A DNA stretch of 51,493 nt, from contig CANSCI010000008.1 in assembly GCA_947645355.1 (NCBI GenBank), forward strand, positions 1-51,493, read 5' to 3'. Below are positions 14,823 to 22,136 of this stretch, piece by piece; positions within the stretch are counted from its first letter, which is position 1, and each line of letters begins with the position of its first letter. This DNA is from an uncultured Dorea sp. (GTDB lineage Bacteria; Bacillota; Clostridia; Lachnospirales; Lachnospiraceae). The notes below the pieces were generated by a model. That model ran no database searches, had not been told where the DNA came from, and was given only the letters and a program-made list of their open reading frames with translations. The position numbers and the translations under genes were made by a program.

Positions 14823-15866
14823 TTACTCGCCAACATTCTGTTTGCGGTATTCAGCCGGTGCAATTTTTATCACATCTCGAAAGGCTGTTGCAAATTTACT
14901 TTGGTTTTCATATCCAACCTGATTTGCGATTTCCGCTATGGTAGCTTGGGTTTGGCGTAGTAGTACAGCAGCCTGCTTTATTCGGTACTCTTTCATATAA
15001 GTTCCAATAGGTTGACCATAGATACCCTTAAATGTGTTCTTTAAGGTTGTCGTATTGATTAGGAACTCTTTGGAAAGCTCTTCAATCGTTGGTCTAATCT
15101 GCAAGTCTGAAACTAGCTTTCGATGTATCTCTTTTACAATCTCAACCTGTGGAGATGTGTATAATTCTCGCTGCTTTTCCTGTGACACGTCCACCATACA
15201 TAAAAACAAAAGCAGCTCCTGAACTTTCAGCTTAAAATAGGGCTTTTGCAGGCAATCCGGTATGGAATAAAGTTCTGAAAAAACATGGTCAATTTCGTTT
15301 TTTGCGCGCATAATAAAGCATTTTCCGTCAGCACAAAATTTTTCTTTAAATCCCATCAAGTCAATTTCACTTTCGGAAAGTATTTCCGGCATATTCTTCG
15401 ATAAAATTTTCAGGTTGATGACAACGGATATTCCCCGATAATGTTTTAATGGAAAAGTCATCTCTGGCGCACAGTTATCCATTGTGTGGATTGAGAGGTC
15501 GCCTTCTCCAAGATAGAGGCATGAGCCGCTTAATAAACGGCTGCCTTCCCGCCCTTCTCGGCAGTGGTTTATTTCTAAAATATTTTTATCCAGACCTTCA
15601 TTCCATTCACAGCTCGCCGCTTCAAAGTCATTGTAAATTAGCTGAATGCCAGGAAATACTTGATAAACAGTCATAAGACCAAGACCATCTGCACAATCCA
15701 TTTTGTAAACTGTACAGTATCCATCATTATCTTTCGGAATAACCGCAGACAGGTTCTTCGTATTCGTAATCATATTTTCATTCATACTGGGCCTTTCTGC
15801 TACTTCGTTTTCTATTTGTTTTCTCAATAGAGTTTGAGTTTCTTTCATTATAATTCTTTCTTTCAT
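14823..15866 (-). CDS. AraC-family transcriptional regulator
   Basis: About 347 residues from ATG 15866, which has GGAG nine bases upstream; ATG 15881 is an alternative. An N-terminal sensing region of about 240 residues precedes the two helix-turn-helix motifs of AraC proteins (IEELSKEFLINTTTLKNTFK and IAEIANQVGYENQSKFATAF, then PAEYR). The N-terminal part resembles PchR-like or unassigned AraC members and shows no cupin motif I can name. It lies downstream of, and on the same strand as, the radical SAM gene (121-bp gap). Target and ligand are unknown. Confidence 0.88.
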   Translation of the reverse strand: MKERIIMKETQTLLRKQIENEVAERPSMNENMITNTKNLSAVIPKDNDGYCTVYKMDCADGLGLMTVYQVFPGIQLIYNDFEAASCEWNEGLDKNILEINHCREGREGSRLLSGSCLYLGEGDLSIHTMDNCAPEMTFPLKHYRGISVVINLKILSKNMPEILSESEIDLMGFKEKFCADGKCFIMRAKNEIDHVFSELYSIPDCLQKPYFKLKVQELLLFLCMVDVSQEKQRELYTSPQVEIVKEIHRKLVSDLQIRPTIEELSKEFLINTTTLKNTFKGIYGQPIGTYMKEYRIKQAAVLLRQTQATIAEIANQVGYENQSKFATAFRDVIKIAPAEYRKQNVGE

Positions 15867-15987
15867 TTTGCTCCGCTCCATTTAGTAGATTTTACACTCC
15901 AATTAGAATTATAATATGTTTAATGAAGCAGAGCAAACAGATAAAACGAAAGACTAAGTAAATCAGAATCGGCCCTCTGATGGAATA

Positions 15988-16887
15988 TCACAGATGGGGA
16001 AGATTGGTTCTATACTGCCGAAGTACAGCCTCATTGTCTGGATGACAAATCTTTTCTAACTGGGCAATCATCGTTTCCTTATTTTTAGGAAGTGTTCCTT
16101 CTACCCAGACGGCATTAGAGGCTCCCAAGGTAGCAAAATACACAGGAATTTCCAGGTGTTCAATTAGTGTTTTCAGCTCATTTAATTTTTCTAATTCACT
16201 TTCTTCAGCCCAGTTTCCTTTTTGAATTTCCTCATACAATTCAGATTCTGGGTAAATGGTCAGCATGGAGGAACCAATGATTTTAGGGCGGGTCATATTG
16301 AAGATTTTTGCACTTTCTAGTGCGCCCTCAACTCCACGGCCAGAACCTGATACCCCGGTGAGATAAAAAAAGTTGTAGGTAATAGAAGCCTGATCCAGCC
16401 GTTTCGTCTGCTCCACTATTTCCTGGGCCAGATAACCCTTGTGCATAAACGTCAGTGCTTCATTATCACCAGTTTCTACTCCTATCGTAATTCCGTCATA
16501 TCCAAGCCGGTGTAATTTCTTTAATTCCTCATCTGTTTTAAGGGTCACATCTGTTACGCGCGCAAAGCACCCGATTGTTTCACATTCCGGGAAGTATTGA
16601 TGAATGAGCTTCGATATTTTTTCCAGCCGTTCAAATTGGAGGACAAACGGATTTGCGCCAACCAAGTAAATTCGCTTCACCTGTTTGCTTCTCCAAGAAC
16701 GCATCTGAATCTGTGCTTCCAAAAGATCGGCTTCCACATCCTCCAAGGGGGACATACGGAACTTAAACGGAAGATCATCATACAACGTACAAAATTTACA
16801 TTTGTGGTGAGTACATCCTGCCGTAACTTCAATTAGCAACGAACCAGCCTCATAAGGCGGACGCCAGATAGTTCCTGTATAGTGCAT
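15988..16887 (-). CDS. Radical SAM protein
   Basis: 299 residues from ATG 16887 (MHYTGTIWRPPYEAGSLL), chosen because AAGGAG precedes it; the longer frame adds an unlikely Lys-rich leader. The iron-sulfur motif is C25-x4-C30-x2-C33 (CTHHKCKFC), the CX4CX2C variant seen in a family of uncharacterised elongator-like radical SAM proteins. The GVETGDNEAL stretch is the SAM-binding strand typical of HemN/Elp3-like members. The reaction is unknown. Divergent 190 bp away is an HxlR regulator, and the shared spacer carries palindromes, so redox or small-molecule control is plausible. Confidence 0.88.
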   Translation of the reverse strand: MHYTGTIWRPPYEAGSLLIEVTAGCTHHKCKFCTLYDDLPFKFRMSPLEDVEADLLEAQIQMRSWRSKQVKRIYLVGANPFVLQFERLEKISKLIHQYFPECETIGCFARVTDVTLKTDEELKKLHRLGYDGITIGVETGDNEALTFMHKGYLAQEIVEQTKRLDQASITYNFFYLTGVSGSGRGVEGALESAKIFNMTRPKIIGSSMLTIYPESELYEEIQKGNWAEESELEKLNELKTLIEHLEIPVYFATLGASNAVWVEGTLPKNKETMIAQLEKICHPDNEAVLRQYRTNLPHL

Positions 16888-16968
16888 ATAAATTACTCCT
16901 TTCTCATACCTGTCAGTTTTTTTCTTTGACTTGCCTTTATGATACAAGGTCGCACTGATTTATTCAAC

Positions 16969-17057
16969 TACTGTCTTTTTTTAGTAGTAGTATTATTTTT
17001 AATACTATATTTTTATTTAGACAGTATATTGATTATTGCTCGCCTTTAAGGTATAAT
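16969..17057. promoter_or_regulatory. Divergent control region of radical SAM and HxlR genes
   Basis: Perfect palindrome TAGTATT-N6-AATACTA (16988-17007), bracketed by TACTGTC (16969-16975) and its inverse GACAGTA (17020-17026). The HxlR gene has -35 TTGATT (17029-17034), 17-bp spacer and -10 TATAAT (17052-17057). The start point would be near 17064, just ahead of AAGGAGG, so the leader is very short. The palindromes are the likely HxlR-family operator. Confidence 0.7.
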
Positions 17058-17078
17058 TTTATTAAGGAGGATTATGAA

Positions 17079-17462
17079 ATGGCTGACAATAAATTTCAAG
17101 CGAAAGACATGATGGCTCGATGTGTTCCTATGAGTAGTCTACAAGCCGTTTTAAGCGGTAAGTGGAAAATTCTTATATTATGGTATGTTGCTTTTTATAA
17201 GGTTCAGAGGTTTGGAGAACTAATACGCCGTTTAGATGGCATTACACAATCAACACTCACGAAGCAGCTCCGTGAATTAGAAAATGATGGATTTCTTCAT
17301 CGGGAGATTTACAAAGAGATACCGCCCAAAGTAGAGTATACTTTAACGGAGTTAGGAAAAAGTTTTATTCCAATTTTAAATGATATGATGGCATGGAGCG
17401 AAACGCATCTTTGCCCGGAGGAATATGTAAACCCATATACAATTTCTAAAAGCTATGACTAA
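17079..17462 (+). CDS. HxlR-family winged-helix regulator
   Basis: 127 residues. It follows the HxlR pattern: an early cysteine (MARCVPMSSLQAVLSGKWKILILWYV), the wing-helix core (FGELIRRLDGITQSTLTKQLRELENDGFLHREIYKEIPPKVEYTLTELG in pattern), and a short tail. Family members sense aldehydes, quinones or oxidation and repress a divergent gene, here the radical SAM protein. AAGGAGG sets the start. A T-rich terminator follows. Confidence 0.92.
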   Translation: MADNKFQAKDMMARCVPMSSLQAVLSGKWKILILWYVAFYKVQRFGELIRRLDGITQSTLTKQLRELENDGFLHREIYKEIPPKVEYTLTELGKSFIPILNDMMAWSETHLCPEEYVNPYTISKSYD

Positions 17463-17477
17463 AATATGCGATACTAT

Positions 17478-17520
17478 AAAAATTCCCGCCACCCTATAAA
17501 ACGGGGACGGAAATTTTTAT
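17478..17520 (+). terminator. Terminator after HxlR gene
   Basis: AAAAATTCCCGCC (17478-17490) pairs, with one mismatch, with GGACGGAAATTTTT (17504-17517). A-rich and T-rich flanks make it usable in both directions. Confidence 0.7.
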
Positions 17521-17603
17521 TCATTGTGAACCTTCTCTTTGACTGGCTATCCTTTTAACTTTATAACAACATAACGTCACAACTAGATTCCTGATCCGTC
17601 AGT

Positions 17604-18554
17604 GTGTATCTCAAAGCAGAAAGTGAGCCATTGAATTGTGACTTGACAGATTGGTGTTATAAGAATTGGGTTGCAACAAGTCGAAAAACTGCAAGTGAAA
17701 CACTAATAATGATGCATAGAAAATTTCGATTGGAGGTGACTAACATTTTAAATATTACCCGTTATGCAATTAAAAACGAATGTCTTATTCCGTGGGTTAA
17801 ATTTTTTTGGCACATTGAAGCTGTAAATGCAGACATACACTATAAACTTCTTCCAACAGATTGTATTGATGTGATATTGAATTTGGCTGATGTTATAGTA
17901 TATGAAACAGAATTTAATAGAATAATAGCACCCCCTTTTCATATCAATGGACTGCGCAGTAAGTGCAGTTTTATCCATCAAGAAAATAACATTCGTATTT
18001 TCGGTATTACATTTTATCCTCATGGGCTATATCCCTTTGTGCTTAAATCACTTAAGGAAGTCCAAAACAAAGTGGTCGATCTAAACGGGTTTTCGTACAG
18101 TTTGACTCAAAAATTGAAAAATGCAGTCAATAATGATACTGCCGAAAAAATAATAGCTGAAATAGAAAATACTTTGATTGATGAGTTATCTATAAAGCAA
18201 GATTTTGTAGACAAAGCACAGCTAATATCAGATTTTATAACAATTAACGATGATATATCTGTCAAATCCTTTTGTGATGAACGGTCAATAAACATAAAAA
18301 CGTTTGAGAGATTGTTTTTATATTATACGGGCTATACTCCTAAAATTTTGCGCCGTATAAAACGTTTCCAGAATACATGTAATCAATTAGTACATCAACA
18401 TATGGCGAGCTTAACCGATATTACATACGATAATAATTTTACAGACCAATCATATTTTATAAAAGAGTTTACACATTTTTCGGGAACAGCGCCACGCACC
18501 TTTCAAACAGAGAAAGCTACTGTAAAAGAGAATGTTAAATACAAATACCTATGA
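17604..18554 (+). CDS. AraC-like HTH protein, AT-rich, start uncertain
   Basis: The C-terminal 90 residues hold AraC-type helix-turn-helix motifs (SVKSFCDERSINIKTFERLF and LTDITYDNNFTDQSYFIKEFTHFSGTAP in pattern). The N-terminal part (FWHIEAVNADIHYKLLPTDCIDVILNL) matches the cupin-like sensor of DUF6597-type AraC proteins. GGAGG at 17732-17736 suggests a start near 17736-17745, where only GTG or a rare ATT is available; the first 44 codons may not be translated. It opens an AT-rich cluster with three small genes and is a candidate regulator of them. Base composition differs clearly from the flanking MATE and copper genes, suggesting transfer. Confidence 0.75.
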   Translation: MYLKAESEPLNCDLTDWCYKNWVATSRKTASETLIMMHRKFRLEVTNILNITRYAIKNECLIPWVKFFWHIEAVNADIHYKLLPTDCIDVILNLADVIVYETEFNRIIAPPFHINGLRSKCSFIHQENNIRIFGITFYPHGLYPFVLKSLKEVQNKVVDLNGFSYSLTQKLKNAVNNDTAEKIIAEIENTLIDELSIKQDFVDKAQLISDFITINDDISVKSFCDERSINIKTFERLFLYYTGYTPKILRRIKRFQNTCNQLVHQHMASLTDITYDNNFTDQSYFIKEFTHFSGTAPRTFQTEKATVKENVKYKYL

Positions 18555-18624
18555 CCAGTCGATTTTCTACAATACATCTTGTTTTATTCCATGTAGACTA
18601 TGAAAAAAACAGGAGGTATTTTTT

Positions 18625-18933
18625 ATGTCTATTGCAACGGAAATCGTAACAATGAAAACTTTACAGGAGGTAACAAAATACAGCTTTATCAGCATTGTGG
18701 ACGCGCTTGAAAAGGACTATCATTCAAAGCAACAAGGTTTTATCGACACGGAACTTCTCTATAACGAAGAAAACAGAGAATGGACTATGATACAGCATTG
18801 GGCTTCAATGGAAGAACTCAAGGCTGCTTCCGATAAAATGTTTCAAGATGAGGGAGCAGCCCCTTTTGTAAAAGCACTTGACGCTGCAAGTGTCAAAATG
18901 AGGATCATACCACAAATAAAAATATGGAGATAA
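18625..18933 (+). CDS. Small ABM-fold-like protein, possible monooxygenase or stress-response barrel
   Basis: 102 residues behind AGGAGG. The size and the pattern of a beta-alpha-beta repeat with a central WTMIQHWASMEELKAASDKMF segment resemble dimeric alpha-beta barrel proteins (antibiotic-biosynthesis monooxygenase or EthD-like). No catalytic residue can be assigned. It is followed after 3 bp by the next small gene, so they form an operon under or beside the AraC-like regulator. Confidence 0.6.
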   Translation: MSIATEIVTMKTLQEVTKYSFISIVDALEKDYHSKQQGFIDTELLYNEENREWTMIQHWASMEELKAASDKMFQDEGAAPFVKALDAASVKMRIIPQIKIWR

Positions 18934-18936
18934 AAA

Positions 18937-19200
18937 GTGAAAAAATTTGAATATCAAATTGAAAAGGTAACAGGGCATTGTTCATGTGGATATAAGGTAG
19001 GGGACATATTTCAGTGTGAGGGTATGAATACTCCCTGTACTCCATTTTGCGGAGGTGCTTACATGGCTTTGTTTCCTATTCAAGTTGCCCTACATAATGG
19101 AGCTACCTTCAATTTTGAAGAAAACCCAAAGTCAAAAGGAAATTTAGCTTGTCCTGATAATGGGTATGTTGTTTTCAAAGTTACTCTGATTGAGGAGTAA
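18937..19200 (+). CDS. TIGR04076-like small cysteine protein
   Basis: 87 residues, GTG start with GGAGA upstream. The pattern GHCSCGYKVGDIFQCEGMNTPCTPFCGG, then FPIQVALHNGA and CPDNGYVVFKVT, matches a small family of Firmicute proteins with six conserved cysteines (TIGR04076). The cysteines suggest metal or iron-sulfur binding. The function is not established. It lies between the ABM-like and TudS-like genes in one operon. Confidence 0.7.
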   Translation: MKKFEYQIEKVTGHCSCGYKVGDIFQCEGMNTPCTPFCGGAYMALFPIQVALHNGATFNFEENPKSKGNLACPDNGYVVFKVTLIEE

Positions 19201-19217
19201 TTATTTAGGAGAAAAGT

Positions 19218-19754
19218 ATGTTTACCGATGGAAGAAGTAAAAGGGTCGTTTTCTTAGCACATTGCCTGTTAAATCAAAATTCTATTTCAGATGGAACTGC
19301 GGTTTATCCTGCGGCATTTAAGGAGGTGGTTGAATTATTTATCAACGCAGAAGTGGGAATAGTCCAACTTCCATGTCCAGAGCTTTGTTGTCTGGGTCTT
19401 GATAGAGGGAATGAAAATGGTGCTGATGAAAACGTTCTAAAAGAAAATACACGGATTAGACGAGAAATGCAAAAAGAAAATAAAAATAAGAAACTACAAC
19501 ATTTAGTAGATTATGTAATGCAACAAATCTTAGAATATAATAAGTACGGTTTTGAGATAATCGGCATCGTAGGAGCAAATCGCTCTCCAAATTGCGGAGT
19601 AGACACTACATCAGATTATAATGCAGAAATCAAGGGCAAAGGGTTGTTTATGTCTGAACTTTCTGGATGCCTAACAAAAGCGTGTTTGTCAATCCCGATG
19701 ATAGGGCTAAAAGGCACAGATAATTTTGTAGAGAAGATAACGACATTGCTATAA
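19218..19754 (+). CDS. TudS-related putative desulfidase (CD3072-like)
   Basis: 178 residues. Conserved cysteines occur as AHCLLNQNS, PCPELCCLG and SPNCGVD, the pattern of DUF523/TudS proteins, which hold a [4Fe-4S] cluster on three cysteines and desulfurate thiouracil. The first cysteine region here is HCLLNQ rather than the CLLG of TudS itself, so the CD3072-type subfamily is the better fit and the substrate is unknown. AGGAG precedes ATG 19218. It ends the AT-rich operon. The association with an AraC-like regulator hints at a small-molecule detoxification unit. Confidence 0.75.
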   Translation: MFTDGRSKRVVFLAHCLLNQNSISDGTAVYPAAFKEVVELFINAEVGIVQLPCPELCCLGLDRGNENGADENVLKENTRIRREMQKENKNKKLQHLVDYVMQQILEYNKYGFEIIGIVGANRSPNCGVDTTSDYNAEIKGKGLFMSELSGCLTKACLSIPMIGLKGTDNFVEKITTLL

Positions 19755-19824
19755 CATCCAGTACGCTGGTTAGTTATCCGGGAGTGGCCTTTAGTTACCT
19801 TCCTGAATAATATCACTACGGGTT

Positions 19825-19870
19825 AGCGTAGGGCATAAGAAGTAAACTGGCTTCTTTGCCCTACGCTTTT
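19825..19870 (+). terminator. Terminator after the AT-rich operon
   Basis: AGCGTAGGGCA (from 19825) pairs with TGCCCTACGCT (ending 19867), with an inner AAGAAG/CTTCTT stem, then TTTT. Confidence 0.85.
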
Positions 19871-20123
19871 ACCTATTTTGATGTTTATTGAGATTCATTC
19901 TTTTGGTAGTTCATATGAGTCGCAACCCAAATGCAACCTATAATAGCGTAATAGTTGGTAGGAGTTATCTTCATCGGCGTTGGTATCTCAGTAGAAGAAT
20001 TGTTGAAAGATATAAAATGATTTGAATAGTTGCCGCACGATTGCAAGAAAAAGCCGTCGTGCGGCAACTATATTTCAGCGCACTTCATTGTATCGGTAGC
20101 TTTTAATATCAAGGCTACTGTTT
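19871..20123. other. Spacer with a 15-bp perfect inverted repeat
   Basis: No convincing gene. Arms 20026-20040 and 20057-20071 (TAGTTGCCGCACGA core) are perfect over 15 bp with a 16-nt loop and no clear T tract, so it may be a terminator of the MATE gene side or the relic of a small mobile element. A short plus-strand stretch ending ...ISVEELLKDIK at about 20019 resembles the tail of an XRE regulator and may be a gene relic. Confidence 0.45.
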
Positions 20124-21500
20124 TTATGTGGCCATAGGAGGGCCACTATGAGCAAATTTCCGAAACTCCCCAAACATCATTGAAAGAGTAATAACCACCA
20201 GAATCGCATCAGTCAAGGCAATCGCCAGCCATACGCCACGGATACCCATACCTCCAATCATCGGAAGAATAATTGCCAATGGAATGAACAAAATAATTTG
20301 CCGAAACAGTACCAGCCATGTCGCCTTATTTGCTTTTCCAAGTGATTGAAATAATGTCACAGCGATAATAAAACTGCCCTGCAAAATATAGGTGCTGAAC
20401 ATGATGCGGAAGTTTGCGGCTCCCGAAGCGGCAACACCAAGGTCTGTAATAAACAGGGAAAGCACTTTTGTTGGAAAAAGTTCAACCGGAATATAGAATA
20501 TCAGGGACATTACGGTGGCGCTTGCGACAAATACGCCCGTCAAAGTCTTAACACGGGTATAATCCTTCGCACCATAATTTGTACCGGCGGCTGGCTGGAA
20601 CCCCTGACTGATACCCCAAAGAGGAACAAAAGCGAAGTTCCACACACGGAGAGCCGCCCCAAGCAGAATCTGGGAGGCTTCTCCGCCATAGATAGAAGCT
20701 AAACGGTATATTACAGTCTGTTGCACCAAAGTCAAGATCTGCATTAACAATGCGGACACCCCTACGGCAAGAACCTGGGGAAGCAGAGTACCGTCAATGT
20801 GAATACGGCCTATTTTTACATGAACGCTCTTTTTCTTGAAATACCATAGTGTAAACGCAGCCTGAATGAATTGAGACAGAATCGTTGCATAGGCGGCACC
20901 CTCAATTCCTTTTCCATATGGATTCAGTATGGAAATGAAAATAGGATCAAGGATAATATTCAGCAAAGCGCCGCTTCCGATAATCAGCATCGCCTTTTTG
21001 AGCTGCCCCTCGCCACGGATTACCATATTGGCGCTCTGGAAAAAGTTTACGAACAGCGATCCCGCATAGACAATCCGCAGGTAGTTTTCAGCCGAGTTTA
21101 AGATGTCCCCGCTGGCACCGGCCAATGAAAGAATCTGGCGGGTAAACGTCATTCCCACAGCCATAATGATAACCGACAGAAGAAGAACCATGGCTGTCAG
21201 ATTTCCCATGATTTTTTGAATCGTCTGCTCGTCCTTCTTACCAATAGCGCGGGACAGCACAGATGCGGAACCAACGCCGATCATGGCAGCGGTGCCGCCG
21301 TTAATCAATGTAAACGGGTACGATATAGATACCGCGCCCATTTGTACGCTGCCGACCATCTGGCCGACAAAAACGGAATCCATAAAATTATAAAGTCCCA
21401 CGACCACCATGCCGAGAACTGCGGGAATACTTAGTTCCAGCATGAGTGAAAATGGATTTTGTGTCAGTAATTTTGTCCTTGTGTCAAGTGCCTGTTTCAT
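20124..21500 (-). CDS. MATE-family multidrug exporter
   Basis: About 458 residues with twelve membrane segments in two homologous halves. The N-terminal half has NPFSLMLELSIPAVLGMVVVGLYNFMDSVFVGQ-type features and the VGSASVLSRAIGKKDE loop; the C-terminal half has QGFQPAAGTNYGAKDYTRVK, the hallmark of DinF/NorM-like MATE proteins. It exports drugs or toxic compounds using a Na+ or H+ gradient. ATG 21500 has GGAGG 8 nt upstream; GTG 21503 is an alternative. The promoter region contains the 15-bp motif also seen before the metal and nitroreductase genes. Confidence 0.93.
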   Translation of the reverse strand: MKQALDTRTKLLTQNPFSLMLELSIPAVLGMVVVGLYNFMDSVFVGQMVGSVQMGAVSISYPFTLINGGTAAMIGVGSASVLSRAIGKKDEQTIQKIMGNLTAMVLLLSVIIMAVGMTFTRQILSLAGASGDILNSAENYLRIVYAGSLFVNFFQSANMVIRGEGQLKKAMLIIGSGALLNIILDPIFISILNPYGKGIEGAAYATILSQFIQAAFTLWYFKKKSVHVKIGRIHIDGTLLPQVLAVGVSALLMQILTLVQQTVIYRLASIYGGEASQILLGAALRVWNFAFVPLWGISQGFQPAAGTNYGAKDYTRVKTLTGVFVASATVMSLIFYIPVELFPTKVLSLFITDLGVAASGAANFRIMFSTYILQGSFIIAVTLFQSLGKANKATWLVLFRQIILFIPLAIILPMIGGMGIRGVWLAIALTDAILVVITLSMMFGEFRKFAHSGPPMAT

Positions 21501-21528
21501 CACTTTTACCTCCTCTTATTTATTAGCC

Positions 21529-21543
21529 ATGTCTAACCAACTA
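21529..21543 (-). promoter_or_regulatory. Shared 15-bp motif, copy 1 (MATE promoter)
   Basis: ATGTCTAACCAACTA on the plus strand, just past a minus-strand -10 candidate TATACT. It differs from copy 2 (24850-24864) by one base and from copy 3 (28464-28478) by two. Likely a common operator. Confidence 0.55.
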
Positions 21544-21614
21544 AAGTATATAAAAAGCCGGGGCATTTGTACGCTCCTAACCGCAGAATTATCAATCCAA
21601 ACAGATATGAAATC

Positions 21615-21645
21615 AGGGGCGGGAAGATTTTAATACTTCCCGCCC
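21615..21645 (-). terminator. Terminator of the copA-csoR operon
   Basis: GGGGCGGGAAG (21615-21625) pairs with CTTCCCGCCCC (21635-21645). It lies just after the csoR stop on the minus strand. The T tract is poor, but the stem is long and GC-rich. Confidence 0.65.
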
Positions 21646-21651
21646 CCATAT

Positions 21652-21915
21652 TTACTGTGCCATTTTTTCAAGCAGTTTTAAGGCTTCTTCCAGCTTCGGG
21701 TTTTCAGCGTCTGTTTTTAATGCTTCGCTGACGCAGTTTCTGATATGGGCCTGCAAAATCTGCTGATTGGCACTTTTCAGAATTGCCTGTGCAGCCAGCA
21801 GTTGATTGGATATGTCCACACAATAGCGGTCATCTTCAATCATTTGGAGGATTCCAGTCAGTTGCCCTTGTGCGATTTTGATTTTGTGGGTAATATTATT
21901 TTTCTTTGCTTTCAT
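21652..21915 (-). CDS. csoR: CsoR-family copper-sensing repressor
   Basis: 87 residues, all-helical DUF156 protein. The copper ligands of CsoR are in place: C32, H57 and C61 (YCVDISNQ and AHIRNC). It represses by binding a GC-rich palindrome and releases DNA on Cu(I) binding. It follows the copper ATPase by 11 bp on the same strand, so repressor and exporter form one operon. A plausible operator is at 24526-24547. Confidence 0.9.
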   Translation of the reverse strand: MKAKKNNITHKIKIAQGQLTGILQMIEDDRYCVDISNQLLAAQAILKSANQQILQAHIRNCVSEALKTDAENPKLEEALKLLEKMAQ

Positions 21916-21926
21916 AAGCGGCTCTC

Positions 21927-22136
21927 TTATTGAAGGCTAACAAGTTCATAGCCTGCGTCCTCAATGGCCGCTTTCAGAACCTCGTCCGACACGGCCTGGG
22001 ATAACTGAACCTGTGCTGTTTTGCTTTCCAATTCTACAACGGCCTCCTGGATACCGGGAATTTCCATCAGTGCCTTGTGAACGTGCTTTACGCAGTTGCT
22101 GCAAACCATACCTTCGATATTTAATACTTTTTCCAT
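21927..22136 (-). CDS. Possible nested CopZ-like chaperone from an internal start
   Basis: ATG 22136 inside copA would give a 69-residue protein, [15 protein letters not shown]..., the exact length and fold of CopZ. The linker codons before it read AGAAAGGAAGAAAGGAAA, a purine-rich stretch able to act as a ribosome binding site. This is inference; the same residues are also the C-terminal domain of the ATPase. Confidence 0.35.
   Translation of the reverse strand: MEKVLNIEGMVCSNCVKHVHKALMEIPGIQEAVVELESKTAQVQLSQAVSDEVLKAAIEDAGYELVSLQ

Noticed and set aside
19885-20067. Minus-strand 60-codon frame
   Set aside because: Runs through the 15-bp palindrome; composition and lack of a start site suggest chance.
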